NCBI RefSeq assembly: GCF_001895045.1
Contig: NZ_BDAM01000001.1
Coordinates: forward strand, 744,001 to 808,000
Source of the DNA: Rhodococcus coprophilus NBRC 100603
GTDB taxonomy: Bacteria; Actinomycetota; Actinomycetes; Mycobacteriales; Mycobacteriaceae
Reading direction: 5' to 3'
Length of the DNA stretch: 64,000 nt
Shown: in pieces, positions 35,096 through 48,400 of the stretch
Layout: each line of letters opens with the position of its first letter
How positions within the stretch are numbered: the first letter of the stretch is position 1
Made by a program: the position numbers and the translations under genes
The notes under the pieces: generated by a model
The model's database searches: none
What the model was told of the DNA's origin: nothing
The model's input: the letters and a program-made list of their open reading frames with translations, nothing else

Positions 35096-35689
35096 CTACC
35101 TGTCTCCCTTGCCGTCCCGCTGTGATGCCTTCGACGGGGGTTCCCCGAAGTCGGGGTCGAGCAGCCCCTCGGGCGGATCGATCTCGATGACGCCGTCCGC
35201 GATCGACACGGTCGGCACGATTTCGGTGACGAACGGGATCAGCAGTTCCGAGCGGTCGTCGTCGGCGGGGTTGAGCGAGAGCAGTTCCCCGGCCGCGGTG
35301 TGCAGTACTTCGCGGACGGTGCCCACCACTGTGCCCCCGTCGGGCCTGCCCTCGACGATGCGCACGGTCAATCCTTCGAGTTCGTGATCGTAGAACTCGT
35401 CGGGATCGCCGGACGGTGGCAGGTCGTCGCTGTCGACGACGAACAGGGTTCCGCGCAGGGCATCGGCCGTGGTGCGGTCGACCACCCCGCTCAGGCGCAG
35501 CAGAAGCCGCCCGGAATGCTCCCGGGCGGCTTCCACCGTGTAGTTCTGCAGGTTCTTCTCGCGGGGTTTGCGTCCTCGCAGGACCGCACCCACGGCGAAG
35601 CGCTCTTCGGGTTCGTCGGTACGAACCTCGACGACCACCTCACCTTTGATGCCGTGCGACTTGGCCACACGACCCACTACGAGCTCCAC
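35096..35689 (-). CDS. rimM: 16S rRNA processing protein RimM
   Basis: 197 residues, ATG at 35689. It assists maturation of the 30S head by binding S19. The N-terminal domain ([15 protein letters not shown]) and the PRC-barrel ([28 protein letters not shown]) are both present. The C-terminal tail is acidic then basic. It is part of rpsP-khpA-rimM-trmD. Confidence 0.95.
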   Translation of the reverse strand: MELVVGRVAKSHGIKGEVVVEVRTDEPEERFAVGAVLRGRKPREKNLQNYTVEAAREHSGRLLLRLSGVVDRTTADALRGTLFVVDSDDLPPSGDPDEFYDHELEGLTVRIVEGRPDGGTVVGTVREVLHTAAGELLSLNPADDDRSELLIPFVTEIVPTVSIADGVIEIDPPEGLLDPDFGEPPSKASQRDGKGDR

Positions 35690-35698
35690 CTGCGACGC

Positions 35699-35941
35699 CT
35701 ATCGGTCGGTGTCGACGACGTCGACGCGAATGCCCCGGCCACCGATGCCGGTGACGAGGGTCCGCAGTGCGGTAGCGGTACGCCCGCCCCGGCCGATCAC
35801 CTTGCCGAGATCGTCGGGATTGACGTGGACCTCGACGGTGCGTCCCCGTCGACCCGTGATCAGGTCGACGCGAACGTCGTCGGGGTTGGCGACGATTCCA
35901 CGAACGAGATGCTCGACGGCGTCGGCGACCACGGTGCTCAT
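35699..35941 (-). CDS. khpA: KH-domain RNA-binding protein KhpA
   Basis: 80 residues, ATG at 35941, sharing one base with the rpsP stop. A single type II KH domain with the GxxG loop in VIGRGGRTA, between VHVNPDDLG and LRTLVTGI. It is a small RNA chaperone-like protein; in firmicutes it partners with KhpB. Always between rpsP and rimM in actinobacteria (M. tuberculosis Rv2908c). Confidence 0.93.
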   Translation of the reverse strand: MSTVVADAVEHLVRGIVANPDDVRVDLITGRRGRTVEVHVNPDDLGKVIGRGGRTATALRTLVTGIGGRGIRVDVVDTDR

Positions 35942-36375
35942 TACTCGGCGGCCTCGGTGGACTCGGCCTCGGTGGCCTCTTCCTTGGCAGCCTTCTTCTT
36001 CTTCGGGGTGGTCGCGGCGGCGGCCGGCTCGTTCTCGGCCTGGGCGAGAGCGGCCTGGAACAGCTCGAGCTTGGACGGCTTGGGCTCTGCCTTCTTCAGC
36101 GTGCCCTCGGCGCCCGGCAGGCCCTTGAACTTCTGCCAGTCACCGGTGATCTTCAGAAGATTGAGGACGGGCTCGGTCGGCTGTGCGCCGACACCCAGCC
36201 AGTACTGTGCGCGCTCCGAATCGATCTCGATCAGCGAGGGCTCTTCCTTGGGCTGGTACTTGCCGATCGTCTCGATCGCCCGGCCGTTACGGCGGGTACG
36301 CGAGTCGGCGACGACCACGCGGTACTGCGGGTTGCGGATCTTGCCGAGACGGGTGAGCTTGATCTTCACAGCCAT
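35941..36375 (-). CDS. rpsP: 30S ribosomal protein S16
   Basis: 144 residues from the ATG at 36375 (AAGGAGAAACAGCC upstream). The first 80 residues are a standard S16 ([33 protein letters not shown]). A ~60-residue actinobacterial C-terminal extension rich in Lys, Ala and Glu follows. It is the first gene of rpsP-khpA-rimM-trmD. Confidence 0.97.
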   Translation of the reverse strand: MAVKIKLTRLGKIRNPQYRVVVADSRTRRNGRAIETIGKYQPKEEPSLIEIDSERAQYWLGVGAQPTEPVLNLLKITGDWQKFKGLPGAEGTLKKAEPKPSKLELFQAALAQAENEPAAAATTPKKKKAAKEEATEAESTEAAE

Positions 36376-36546
36376 GGCTGTTTCTCCTTCGAAGCGCGCA
36401 AGGCGCATGTCACGTGCAATTCGGACGACGTGCCCTTTTGGCACGCCCGGTTTTGCCTCTAACCTGTGACCGCCGCGCGGTACGTAACCGGATGCGACGA
36501 CAGCGGTCCATTCTGCCAGATCGCCGAGCCAGGACGAAACCGGTGG

Positions 36547-37668
36547 TCACGCGAGTGCCGGACTCCGTCCGACGACCGCTCCCCGGAGGACGACGAGGTC
36601 CGGGGACGCCGCCGCGGGGTCCCGGCGCGGGTCGTCGGTGTAGACGACGAAGTCGGCGGGAGTTCCCGGTTCGAGACTGGGGTGACCGAGCCACGTGCGG
36701 GCAGCCCAGCTCGCGGCAGCGAATGCTTCGGTCGGGTCGAGACCCACCCGGCCGAGGGCAACGATCTCGTCCGCGATCCGGCCGTGCCGGACGTGTCCCC
36801 CGGCGTCGGTCCCGGCATAGATGGGGACGCCGGCCTCGTGGGCGGCGCCGATCGTGTCGGCGACTCGCGCGTGCAGGTCGCGCATGTGTGCCGCATAGAC
36901 GGGGAAACGCGTTGCGGAGTCTGCGATCTCAGGAAAGTTCTCGATGTTGACGAGGGTCGGGACCAGCGCGATGCCACCGGCGGCCATGGTCGCGATCGTA
37001 TCGTCGGTCAGGCCCGTGCCGTGCTCGATGCAGTCGATTCCTGCTGCGAGCAGACCCGGCAACGCGTCTTCGCCGAACACGTGCGCTGTGACACGGGCAC
37101 CTTCGCGGTGTGCCGCAGCGATCGCGTCGACGAGAATCGCGTCGCTCCACAGCGGCGCAAGGTCGCCGGTTCCCCGATCGATCCAGTCGCCGACGAGTTT
37201 GACCCAGCCGTCGCCGGCCCGGGCTTGTCGCGCGACCTCGGCGGGGAGTCGGGTTTCGTCGTCGAGTTCCACCGGCAGGCCCCGGATGTAGCGCTTCGGG
37301 AGCGCGATGTGCCGGCCTGCCCGCACGATGCGCGGCATTTCCGGGTCGTCGTCGAAGCTGCGGGTGTCGGCGGGCGATCCGGCATCCCGGAGCAGCAGAA
37401 CCCCCGCGTCCCGTTCGACGACGGCCTGCGCGCGGGCGCCCGCTACGTCTTCGATTCCCCCGCCGTAGCGGATACCGACATGGCAATGCGCATCGACGAG
37501 CCCGGGCAGGACCCAGCCGCCGACCGAAATCGTCTCCGCGCCGGGAATCGGCTCGGACGAGAACATTCCGTCCGAGCCGACCCATAGTTCGACGGGCTCG
37601 CCGTCGAGCGTCTTGCCCCGGACCACGAAAGGCTCGCCGATCTCCGGCGCCCCGCTCCCCGCTGTCAC
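36547..37668 (-). CDS. Metal-dependent amidohydrolase family protein
   Basis: 373 residues, GTG at 37668. It has the imidazolonepropionase/prolidase-like amidohydrolase layout: metal ligands in VDAHCHVG, a KLVGD lysine position, THVF and IEHGTG histidines, and GTDAGGHV aspartate. The cyclic amide substrate is unknown. It corresponds to M. tuberculosis Rv2915c next to ffh. Its stop-to-rpsP distance is about 170 bp. The start lies 5 bp after the ffh stop, so the two are probably cotranscribed. Confidence 0.88.
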   Translation of the reverse strand: MTAGSGAPEIGEPFVVRGKTLDGEPVELWVGSDGMFSSEPIPGAETISVGGWVLPGLVDAHCHVGIRYGGGIEDVAGARAQAVVERDAGVLLLRDAGSPADTRSFDDDPEMPRIVRAGRHIALPKRYIRGLPVELDDETRLPAEVARQARAGDGWVKLVGDWIDRGTGDLAPLWSDAILVDAIAAAHREGARVTAHVFGEDALPGLLAAGIDCIEHGTGLTDDTIATMAAGGIALVPTLVNIENFPEIADSATRFPVYAAHMRDLHARVADTIGAAHEAGVPIYAGTDAGGHVRHGRIADEIVALGRVGLDPTEAFAAASWAARTWLGHPSLEPGTPADFVVYTDDPRRDPAAASPDLVVLRGAVVGRSPALA

Positions 37669-37673
37669 GGGAG

Positions 37674-39242
37674 TTACTTCTTCGGCATCTTGAACTGCGA
37701 GAAGTCGAATCCTTCGAGGCCCGGAGGCAGCTCGTCGAGTCCCTTCGGCATCTTCGACAGATCGGGCATGCCACCCGGCAATCCGCCGGGCAAGCCCGGG
37801 AATCCACCGGGCAAGCCGCCCCGCACCTTCGGCGGGGTGGGGCCGCGCCCGCCCTTCTTGCCCTTCTTGCCCTTCTTCGACCGCTGGTTCTTGCGGCCAC
37901 CTATGCCCATCTGGCCGGCCATCGCCGTCATCATCTTGCGGGCTTCGAAGAAACGATCGACGAGCTGGTTGACGTCGGAGACCTTCACGCCGGAGCCGTT
38001 GGCGATGCGGAGGCGGCGCGAGCCGTTGATGATCTTCGGGTTGGCCCGCTCGGCGGGGGTCATACCGCGGATGATCGCCTGGATACGGTCGAGTTGCTTC
38101 TCGTCGACGTTGGCCAGCGCGTCCTTCATCTGTCCCGCGCCGGGAAGCATGCCCAGGAGATTCGCGATGGGCCCCATCTTCCGCACGGCCATCATCTGGT
38201 CGAGGAAGTCTTCGAGGGTGAGCTCGCCCGAACCGATCCTGTTGGCGGTTGCTTCGGCCTGCTCGGCGTCGAAAACCTGCTCGGCCTGCTCGATGAGCGT
38301 CAGAACGTCGCCCATGCCGAGGATGCGGCTCGCCATGCGCTCGGGGTGGAAGACGTCGAAGTCTTCGAGCTTCTCGCCGGTGGATGCGAACATGATCGGC
38401 TGGCCGGTCAGCTCACGGACGCTGAGTGCGGCACCGCCGCGCGCGTCGCCGTCGAGCTTGGTGAGCACCACGCCGCTGAATCCGACCCCTTCGCGGAAGG
38501 CCTCTGCGGTGCTGACCGCGTCCTGACCGATCATCGCGTCGAGGACGAACAGCGTCTCGTCGGGATGAACCGCGTCGCGGATCCCGGCCGCCTGGGCCAT
38601 CAGTTCCTCGTCGATACCGAGGCGGCCGGCGGTGTCGACGATGACCACGTCGTACTGCTTGGTCTTCGCCTCGGCGATGCCCTGCTCAGCCACCGCGACG
38701 GGGTCCGCCGCCGTGATACCGAGGGCGTTCTCGCCACCGCCGATGGAGGTGCCGGGGTGAGGCGCGAACACCGAGACCCCTGCGCGCTCACCGACCACCT
38801 GCAGCTGGGTGACGGCGCCCGGGCGCTGCAGGTCGCATGCGACGAGCAGCGGGGTGTGGCCCTGATCCTTGAGCCACTTGGCGAGCTTGCCGGCCAGGGT
38901 GGTCTTACCCGCGCCCTGCAGACCGGCGAGCATGATGACCGTCGGGGGGGTCTTCGCGAACCGCAGCCGGCGAGTCTCGCCGCCGAGGATCTTGACGAGT
39001 TCCTCGTTGACGATCTTGACGACCTGCTGAGCGGGGTTGAGGGCACCGTGTACCTCGGCACCCTTGGCGCGTTCCTTGATCTTCTTGATGAACTCGCGCA
39101 CGACGGGCAGCGCGACGTCGGCTTCGAGGAGCGCGAGGCGGATCTCGCGGCACGTCGCGTCGATGTCTGCGTCGGACAGGCGTCCCTTGCCCCGCAGGTC
39201 CTTCAGGACCCCTGTCAACCTGTCGGAAAGGGATTCGAACAC
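37674..39242 (-). CDS. ffh: Signal recognition particle GTPase Ffh
   Basis: 522 residues, ATG at 39242. N-domain (1-90), G-domain with P-loop GLQGAGKT (107-114), DTAGRLGID and TKLDGDARGG, and a methionine-rich M-domain binding 4.5S RNA (FLDQMMAVRKMGP...MTPAERANP, GSGVKVSDVNQL). The C-terminus is extended by ~70 residues with lysine clusters and GGLPGG-type repeats, common in actinobacteria. It targets membrane proteins to the translocon with FtsY (43903-45447). Confidence 0.97.
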   Translation of the reverse strand: MFESLSDRLTGVLKDLRGKGRLSDADIDATCREIRLALLEADVALPVVREFIKKIKERAKGAEVHGALNPAQQVVKIVNEELVKILGGETRRLRFAKTPPTVIMLAGLQGAGKTTLAGKLAKWLKDQGHTPLLVACDLQRPGAVTQLQVVGERAGVSVFAPHPGTSIGGGENALGITAADPVAVAEQGIAEAKTKQYDVVIVDTAGRLGIDEELMAQAAGIRDAVHPDETLFVLDAMIGQDAVSTAEAFREGVGFSGVVLTKLDGDARGGAALSVRELTGQPIMFASTGEKLEDFDVFHPERMASRILGMGDVLTLIEQAEQVFDAEQAEATANRIGSGELTLEDFLDQMMAVRKMGPIANLLGMLPGAGQMKDALANVDEKQLDRIQAIIRGMTPAERANPKIINGSRRLRIANGSGVKVSDVNQLVDRFFEARKMMTAMAGQMGIGGRKNQRSKKGKKGKKGGRGPTPPKVRGGLPGGFPGLPGGLPGGMPDLSKMPKGLDELPPGLEGFDFSQFKMPKK

Positions 39243-39335
39243 CGAATGCGCTCCTGGGCTATGACGAAGATGCGGACAATGCTGCGAACCAGGGTAACCG
39301 CTCCCGATGCGCGAGCATCGAGTGCGGCTACCCAG

Positions 39336-39351
39336 CCGGTGGGATCACCGG
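39336..39351 (-). terminator. Short hairpin after glnD
   Basis: CCGGTG-GGAT-CACCGG: 6-bp stem, 4-base loop, 4 bp beyond the glnD stop. Short, so only a candidate. Confidence 0.4.
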
Positions 39352-39355
39352 TCGT

Positions 39356-42224
<2,869 letters not shown>

Positions 42225-42286
42225 CTACTGCGATCACTGCCCGCTGTCTTGGTCTTCTTATCACTTCGGTGCGTTGGAGAAGTCGG

Positions 42287-43594
42287 TCACTTCAACGCGG
42301 TGGCGAAGTCGTACGCGGATTCCGCGTGCTCTCCTTCGTCGATTCCACGGGCTTCTTCCTCTTCCGTCACTCGCCAGCCGAGAGGCTTGAGGGCGAACGC
42401 GATGATGAGGGTGACCACTGCGGTGAACACGAGGGCGACGACCGCAATGACGATCTGGATGACGAGCTGCTTGTAGTCGCCACCGTAGAACAGGCCGGTC
42501 TCGGTTCCGAGGAATCCGATGGCCACCGTGCCCCAGAGGCCGGACACGAGGTGCACACCGACGACGTCGAGCGAGTCGTCGTAGCCGAACTTGTACTTCA
42601 GGCCGACGGCCAGGGCGGACAGCACACCTGCGACGACGCCGAGGGCGATCGAGCCGACGGGGCTCAGCGAACCGGCAGCAGGGGTGATGGCCACGAGGCC
42701 TGCGACCGCACCCGACGCGGCACCGAGGCTGGTGGCCTTACCGTCACGCAGTCGTTCTGTGAGGAGCCAGCCGAGGATTGCTGCGGCGGTGGCGGTGGTG
42801 GTGTTGACCCAGGCGAGGCCTGCGGTTCCGTCCGCGGCGAAGGCCGAACCGGCGTTGAAGCCGAACCAGCCGAACCACAGCAGGGCTGCGCCGAGCATGA
42901 CGAACGGGAGGTTGTGCGGGCGGAAGGCGGTGCGGCCGAAGCCGGTGCGCTTGCCGACGACCAGTGCGAGGACGAGCGCTGCGATACCGGCGTTGATGTG
43001 GACCACGGTGCCGCCGGCGAAGTCGATCGGGGAGACCGTGGCGACGAGGCCGCCTTCTCCGTCGTCGGAGGTGCCGAAGAGCTTGGCTGCGAGGCTGTCT
43101 TCCGAACCCGAGAGCAGGCCGCCACCCCACACCATGTGGGCGAGGGGGAAGTACGCGCAGGTCACCCAGATCGCTGCGAACACCATCCAGGTACCGAACT
43201 TGACGCGCTCGGCCAGCGCACCGCTGATCAGCGCGGTGGTGATGATCGCGAAGGTCACCTGGAAGCCGATATCGATGATCTGCGGGTAATTGCCGAGGCC
43301 GGCGAGGAATTCACCGTTCTCGTCGTAGATCGCCCCCTGCAGACCGAAGTGCTGGAACGGGTTGGCGAAGATGCCGCCGATGTCCTCGGAGCCGTAGGAC
43401 ATCGACCAGCCCCACAGCACGTAGACGACGCCGATCACGGCCATCGCCCCGAACGACATCATCATCATGTTCAGGACAGATTTCGCCCGGGACATTCCGC
43501 CGTAGAAGAACGCCAGACCCGGTGTCATCAACAGCACGAGTGACGCTGCCATCAGCATCCATGCTGCGTCCCCGGTGTTCACCACTTCCTCCAC
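42287..43594 (-). CDS. amtB: Ammonium transporter Amt
   Basis: 435 residues from the GTG at 43594, chosen for the AGGGAGG site 6 bp upstream. Eleven membrane segments are expected. Conserved features are TPGLAFFYGGMSRAKSVLN, FGTWMVFAAIWVTCAYFPLAH, the pore-region DFAGGTVVHINAG with its first histidine, and GVHLVSGLWGT with the second. It conducts ammonium/ammonia and is gated by PII. It heads the operon and is preceded by putative GlnR sites. Confidence 0.96.
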   Translation of the reverse strand: MEEVVNTGDAAWMLMAASLVLLMTPGLAFFYGGMSRAKSVLNMMMMSFGAMAVIGVVYVLWGWSMSYGSEDIGGIFANPFQHFGLQGAIYDENGEFLAGLGNYPQIIDIGFQVTFAIITTALISGALAERVKFGTWMVFAAIWVTCAYFPLAHMVWGGGLLSGSEDSLAAKLFGTSDDGEGGLVATVSPIDFAGGTVVHINAGIAALVLALVVGKRTGFGRTAFRPHNLPFVMLGAALLWFGWFGFNAGSAFAADGTAGLAWVNTTTATAAAILGWLLTERLRDGKATSLGAASGAVAGLVAITPAAGSLSPVGSIALGVVAGVLSALAVGLKYKFGYDDSLDVVGVHLVSGLWGTVAIGFLGTETGLFYGGDYKQLVIQIVIAVVALVFTAVVTLIIAFALKPLGWRVTEEEEARGIDEGEHAESAYDFATALK

Positions 43595-43660
43595 TTGCAA
43601 CCTCCCTGTTGGTCGCGCCGAACGGCGCGTCGTCATCGAGAGAAAGCTTGGTTGTGCCAT

Positions 43661-43730
43661 GTTTCATCGGAAGCGCCGCACTGTTTCGAGGGTGTGAACG
43701 ACGATCCGGTGCGTGTTTCATCTGTGTTTC
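43661..43730 (-). promoter_or_regulatory. Putative GlnR-binding array upstream of amtB
   Basis: On the minus strand four GAAAC elements occur (complements of 43661-43665, 43683-43687, 43715-43719, 43726-43730). The distances are 22, 32 and 11 bp, close to whole multiples of 11. TTCAC-n6-GAAAC (complement of 43683-43698) and GAAAC-n6-GAAAC resemble the GTnAC-n6-GAAAC layout of actinobacterial GlnR boxes. The array lies 67-136 bp before the amtB start, as expected for nitrogen-limitation activation. Confidence 0.6.
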
Positions 43731-43847
43731 GAGGACGGCCGGGACCGCCGATCCCAACCGGACAAACCCGGCCGGAGCCGGAATTCGGGCGTATTCGGAG
43801 CCACCGGACCCGCGTGCCGGAGTCGCGTGTCGAGAGCACAACGAAAG

Positions 43848-43883
43848 CTGTGGCCGCTCCCCTGTCGAGGGGAGCGGCCACAG
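43848..43883 (-). terminator. Hairpin terminator after ftsY
   Basis: A perfect 15-bp stem (CTGTGGCCGCTCCCC) with a 6-base loop, starting 20 bp beyond the ftsY stop. No U-tract. Confidence 0.85.
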
Positions 43884-43902
43884 AAGGAACGCGACGGGAC
43901 GG

Positions 43903-45447
43903 TCAGCCGAGCAGCGCGTCGACGAACGCCTCGGGCTCGAAGGGGGCGAGGTCGTCGGCGCCCTCTCCCAGACCGACGAGCTTGACCGGCACACCGAGTT
44001 CGTGTTGCACCTGGAACACGATGCCGCCCTTGGCGGTGCCGTCGAGCTTGGTGAGAACGACTCCGGTGATGTCGACGACGTCGGCGAACACCCGGGCCTG
44101 CATCAGGCCGTTCTGGCCGATGGTGGCGTCGAGAACGAGAAGCACCTCGTCGACTGCCGCCTTCTTCTCCACGACCCGCTTGACCTTGCCGAGTTCGTCC
44201 ATCAGACCGATCTTGGTGTGCAAACGCCCGGCCGTGTCGATCAGGACCGCGTCGACACCGTTTTCGATGCCTTTCGCGACCGCATCGAACGCTACGGCGG
44301 CGGGGTCCGCGGAATCCTTGCCGCGCACGACTTCGGCACCGACGCGCTCGGCCCAGGTCTGCAACTGGTCTGCCGCAGCCGCACGGAAGGTGTCGGCGGC
44401 ACCGAGGAGCACCCGGCGGCCGTCGGCGACCAGCACGCGAGCGAGCTTGCCGGTGGTGGTCGTCTTACCCGTGCCGTTGACACCCACGACGAGCAGCACG
44501 GCGGGATGGTCCTCGTGCGGCAGCGCACGGATCGAACGATCGAGTTCGGGGCGCAGTTCGTCGACGAGGACACTGCGCAACAGAGCGCGGGCCTCAGCCT
44601 CGGTGCGCACCGTGTTCAGCGCGATCTCCTCACGCAACCGGTCGACGATCTTGGTCGTGGTCGCGGCACCGAGGTCGGCGACGAGCAGCGTGTCCTCGAT
44701 CTCTTCCCAGGAGTCCTCGTCGAGGTCGCCGCCGCCGAGCAGGCCGAGCAGGCTCTTACCGACAGCGGACTGCGAGCGGGCGAGGCGGCCGCGGAGCCGG
44801 ACGAGCCGGCCGGCGGTGGGTTCGATCTCGTCGAGTGCGGGCTCTGCCGCTGCCGGTGCGGCCGCGGGTTCGGCGATCGTGTCGGTCGACGGCTGCGTCA
44901 CCACGACAGGCTCGACGGGCTCCGCTGTCTCAGGCGCCGCCGTCTCAGGCGCCGCCGTCTCGGGCGCTGCCGTCTCGGGTGCTGCGGTTTCCGGCTCTGT
45001 TTCGGGGGCGGGAGCGACCTCGGGTGCGGGAGCGGTCTCGGCAACAGGCTCAGCCGCGGGCGCGGTCTCGGGTACCGCTGGGGTCTCGGTAGCAGGCTCA
45101 GCTGCGGGCGCGGCCTCGGGCGCGGGAGCGGGCTTCGGCGGCGCGGCCGGAGCCTCCGTCACCTCCTCCGGCAAGGGCACGGTGCGCGGTGCGGGTGCCT
45201 TCTTCTCCGGCGCGGGCCGCTCGACTGGTTGCGGCGGCGCGGTGGCCGACGGCCCCTGGGTGAAACTGAACCCGGTCTGCGCCTTGTAACCGCCGGAGCG
45301 GTCCTTGGCTTCGGCGGTGTCGAGCTGAGGCGTGTCCTTCACCTGCAGCGACACCTGCCGACGCCGGTACAGCGTCAAGCCGACGACGAGCGCAACGAGT
45401 ACAACCGCCAGTGCGGCCGCGATAATTATCCAAGCTCCGGTACTCAC
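43903..45447 (-). CDS. ftsY: SRP receptor FtsY
   Basis: 514 residues, GTG at 45447. One N-terminal transmembrane helix (WIIIAAALAVVLVALVVGL) anchors the protein. An acidic Pro/Ala/Glu-rich linker of ~170 residues contains tandem ETAAP units. The NG GTPase domain follows: GVNGTGKTTT, DTFRAAAADQL, DTAGRLHTK and TKLDGTAKGG. It receives SRP-ribosome complexes at the membrane. The 15-bp DNA repeats behind ETAAP (around 44924-44990) may vary in copy number between strains. Confidence 0.96.
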   Translation of the reverse strand: MSTGAWIIIAAALAVVLVALVVGLTLYRRRQVSLQVKDTPQLDTAEAKDRSGGYKAQTGFSFTQGPSATAPPQPVERPAPEKKAPAPRTVPLPEEVTEAPAAPPKPAPAPEAAPAAEPATETPAVPETAPAAEPVAETAPAPEVAPAPETEPETAAPETAAPETAAPETAAPETAEPVEPVVVTQPSTDTIAEPAAAPAAAEPALDEIEPTAGRLVRLRGRLARSQSAVGKSLLGLLGGGDLDEDSWEEIEDTLLVADLGAATTTKIVDRLREEIALNTVRTEAEARALLRSVLVDELRPELDRSIRALPHEDHPAVLLVVGVNGTGKTTTTGKLARVLVADGRRVLLGAADTFRAAAADQLQTWAERVGAEVVRGKDSADPAAVAFDAVAKGIENGVDAVLIDTAGRLHTKIGLMDELGKVKRVVEKKAAVDEVLLVLDATIGQNGLMQARVFADVVDITGVVLTKLDGTAKGGIVFQVQHELGVPVKLVGLGEGADDLAPFEPEAFVDALLG

Positions 45448-45459
45448 GCCCCCATACTG

Positions 45460-48400
45460 TCAGGCTTGCGCCTCTTCCTCCGGTTCGGGGACGGATGTCG
45501 GGACGTTCTGACCGCGCATCCGCTGCGAGATGACACGGGTGATGCCGTCGCCGCGCATGCTGACGCCGTAGAGAGCGTCGGCGACTTCCATCGTCGGCTT
45601 CTGGTGGGTGATCACGATCAACTGGGATTTCTCCCGCAACTGTTCGAAGAGACCGATGAGCCGACGGAGATTGGTGTCGTCCAGCGCCGCCTCGACCTCG
45701 TCCATGACGTAGAACGGCGACGGCCGAGCGCGGAAGATCGCGACGAGCATCGCCACGGCGGTCAGCGACTTCTCGCCACCGGACAGCAACGACAGGCGCT
45801 TGACCTTCTTGCCCGGGGGCCGGGCTTCGACCTCGATGCCTGTGGTGAGCATGTTGCCGGGCTCGGTGAGCACCAGCCGGCCTTCACCGCCAGGGAACAG
45901 TTTCGCGAACACCTGCTCGAATTCACGCTCGACGTCCACGTACGCCTCGGTGAAGATCTGCAGGATTCTCGCGTCCACGTCTTCGACGACGGCCAGCAGA
46001 TCCTTGCGCGCGTTCTTCACGTCCTCGAGCTGCGTAGCGAGGAAGTTGTACCGCTCTTCGAGTGCGGCGAACTCTTCGAGTGCGAGGGGATTGACCTTGC
46101 CCAGAGTGTTGAGGTCTTTTTCGGCGCGTTTGGCGCGACGTTCCTGGGTGGTCCGGTCGTACGGCATGGGCTGCGGCGCGACCACCTGCTCACCTCGTTC
46201 GCGAGCCTGCTCGTACTCTGCGATCTCGACGTCGGTCGGGGGCAGGGGCACGTCGGGCCCGTACTCCTCGACGAGGTCGTCGAGCGCGATGCCGTACTGC
46301 TCGAGGATCGTCTGCTCGAGCTGCTCGATGCGCAGCGCCGCCTGGGCGCGGGCGACCTCGTCCCGGTGCACGGAGTCGGTGAGCTGGTCGCGCTGCGTGG
46401 TGAGTTCCCGGACGAGCGAGCGCGCATGCTCTAGCTTCTCGGTGCACTCGGTGCGCATGCGGGTGAGCTCTTCCCTGTGAGCGAGGGCCTCCGCGACGAC
46501 CGTTTCGAGGTGTGCCGAGACGCGGCTACCGGCGTCCGCGACCGCCGCCGCGACCGCCGCGGCCTGGCGCCGACTCCGGCGGGCACGCTCGGCCCGGGCG
46601 CGCGCCTCGCGCTCGGCTTGTGCCGCGCGGCGCAGGGAATCCGCCTTGCCCCGAAGCGATTCCGCGCGTTCCTCGGCGGTGCGGGCGGCGAGCCGGGCCT
46701 CGACCTCCACCGCGCGCACCTCGGCCAGGGCCGCAGCGGTCATCTCCCGCTCGGCCGCCGTCGAGTCCGTGCCGCTGCCGTCACCCGAGCCGGACTGTTC
46801 GTCCTCGGCGAGCCGCAAGCGTTCTTCGAGTTCGACCAGCTTCTCGCGCGCGGTGTCGCGTTCCTTCTCCGCCGCGGACCGCTGCGCGGCGAGCCGCTCC
46901 GATTCGGCGTGCGCGGTGCGCGCAACCTGTCCGAGCCGTCCGAGCTGCTCGTACACCGCAGTCATGGCGGCATCGGATTCGTTGAGGGCGGCGAGCGTCT
47001 GTTCGACGTGCTCGGCGCGATCCTTCTGCTCGGTGAGCGCCCCGGCGAGCGCTGCGGAGAGTTCTTCGGACCGGCGCACCGCCCGGTCGAGCGCCGCGCG
47101 GGAGGTGTCGACGGCCGCCTGGATCTCGAGGGTGCTCGGGGCACGATCCGAACCGCCGATCACCCACCCGGAACCCGCGAGATCTCCGCCACGGGTCACC
47201 GCTCGCAGGTCGGGACGCTGGGCACACACCTCCGCCGCGGCATTCAGATCGGCGACGACGACGGTGCGGGCGAGCAATGCATCGATCGCACCACGCAGGT
47301 CGGAAGGGCAATCGACGACGTCTCGCACCCAGCGCGCGCCGGCGGGGGGTTCGCCCACGTCACCAGGTCCGGAAGCGTTCTCGGCGACGAACGCGACCCT
47401 CCCCTGGTCGGCTGACGCGAGCGCGGCGACCGCGGCGTTCGCGGACCGCACCGACGCCACCGCGAGCGCATCGGCCGCCGGCCCGAGCGCGGCCGCGACC
47501 GTGGCCTCGTAACCGGGCGATACCTGAAGTCTCTCGGCGAGCGGCCCGAGCAGGGCGCCCGCAGGATCGTTGTCCAGCAACCAGGCCGCACCGTCCTTGC
47601 GTTCGAGCCCCATCGACAGTGCGTCGATACGGGCCTCGAGCGAGGCGACTTCCTTGCCTGCCGCACGTTCGGCTTGCTGCAGTTCGGTGACGCGCTCGTC
47701 GGCAAGTCGCTGCGCCGCGACCGCCCGCTCGTGTTGCGCGTCGGCGTCGATCTCCCCTGCGTCGAGGTCGTCGATGCGACCCTGCGCGGTTTCGAACTCC
47801 GCCTGCGCTTCGACGCCGCGCAGTCGTGCTTCCTCGATTGCGACGGTCAACCGCGCGATCTCCGAATCGATGGAGTCGGCGCGTGTGCGGAACGTGTCGA
47901 CCTGCCCGGCGAGGCGAGCGAGGCCCTCGCGCCGGTCGGCGATGGCACGCACCGCCGCCATGTGGGCGCGTTCGGCGGCGACGGCGAGTTCTTCCTGCGC
48001 GGCGAGTTGTTCCCGCGCGGCCTCGAGGGTTCCGTGCGCGATCTCCACGGCTTCGACGAGTTCCGCCTCCTCGGCCGCGATGCGGTCGGCGCGCGCTTCC
48101 ATCTCGTCCGGATCCTGCCCCGAGCGGTCCTCCGGTTCGCTGTGCAGGTGGCGGGCCCGCTCCTGCGCGACCCGCACGGTCGCGGACACACGCTCGGCAA
48201 GCGCGGACAGCCGGAACCACGCCTGCGACGCCGCTTCCGCGCCGGGGGTGAGCTGGGCGAGCGACTGCTCGTGGTGGGCGAGTTCGATGTTGGCGTCGTC
48301 GAGCGCGGACAGAATGTGGTCGAGGCGCTCCCGGATGGTGCGTTCCTGCTCGTCCTGACCGGCGAGTTCGGCGCGCCGGGTGACGAGGTCGTCGGCCGCG

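Noticed and set aside
36429-36445. CGTGCC-n5-GGCACG hairpin upstream of rpsP
   Set aside because: Only 6 bp, 100 bp from the amidohydrolase stop and with no partner sequence; too weak to call a terminator or leader.
43522-46434. 970-residue open frame on the plus strand opposite ftsY and smc
   Set aside because: It is the antisense of two clearly conserved genes, has no family motifs, and is open only because of high-GC third-position bias.
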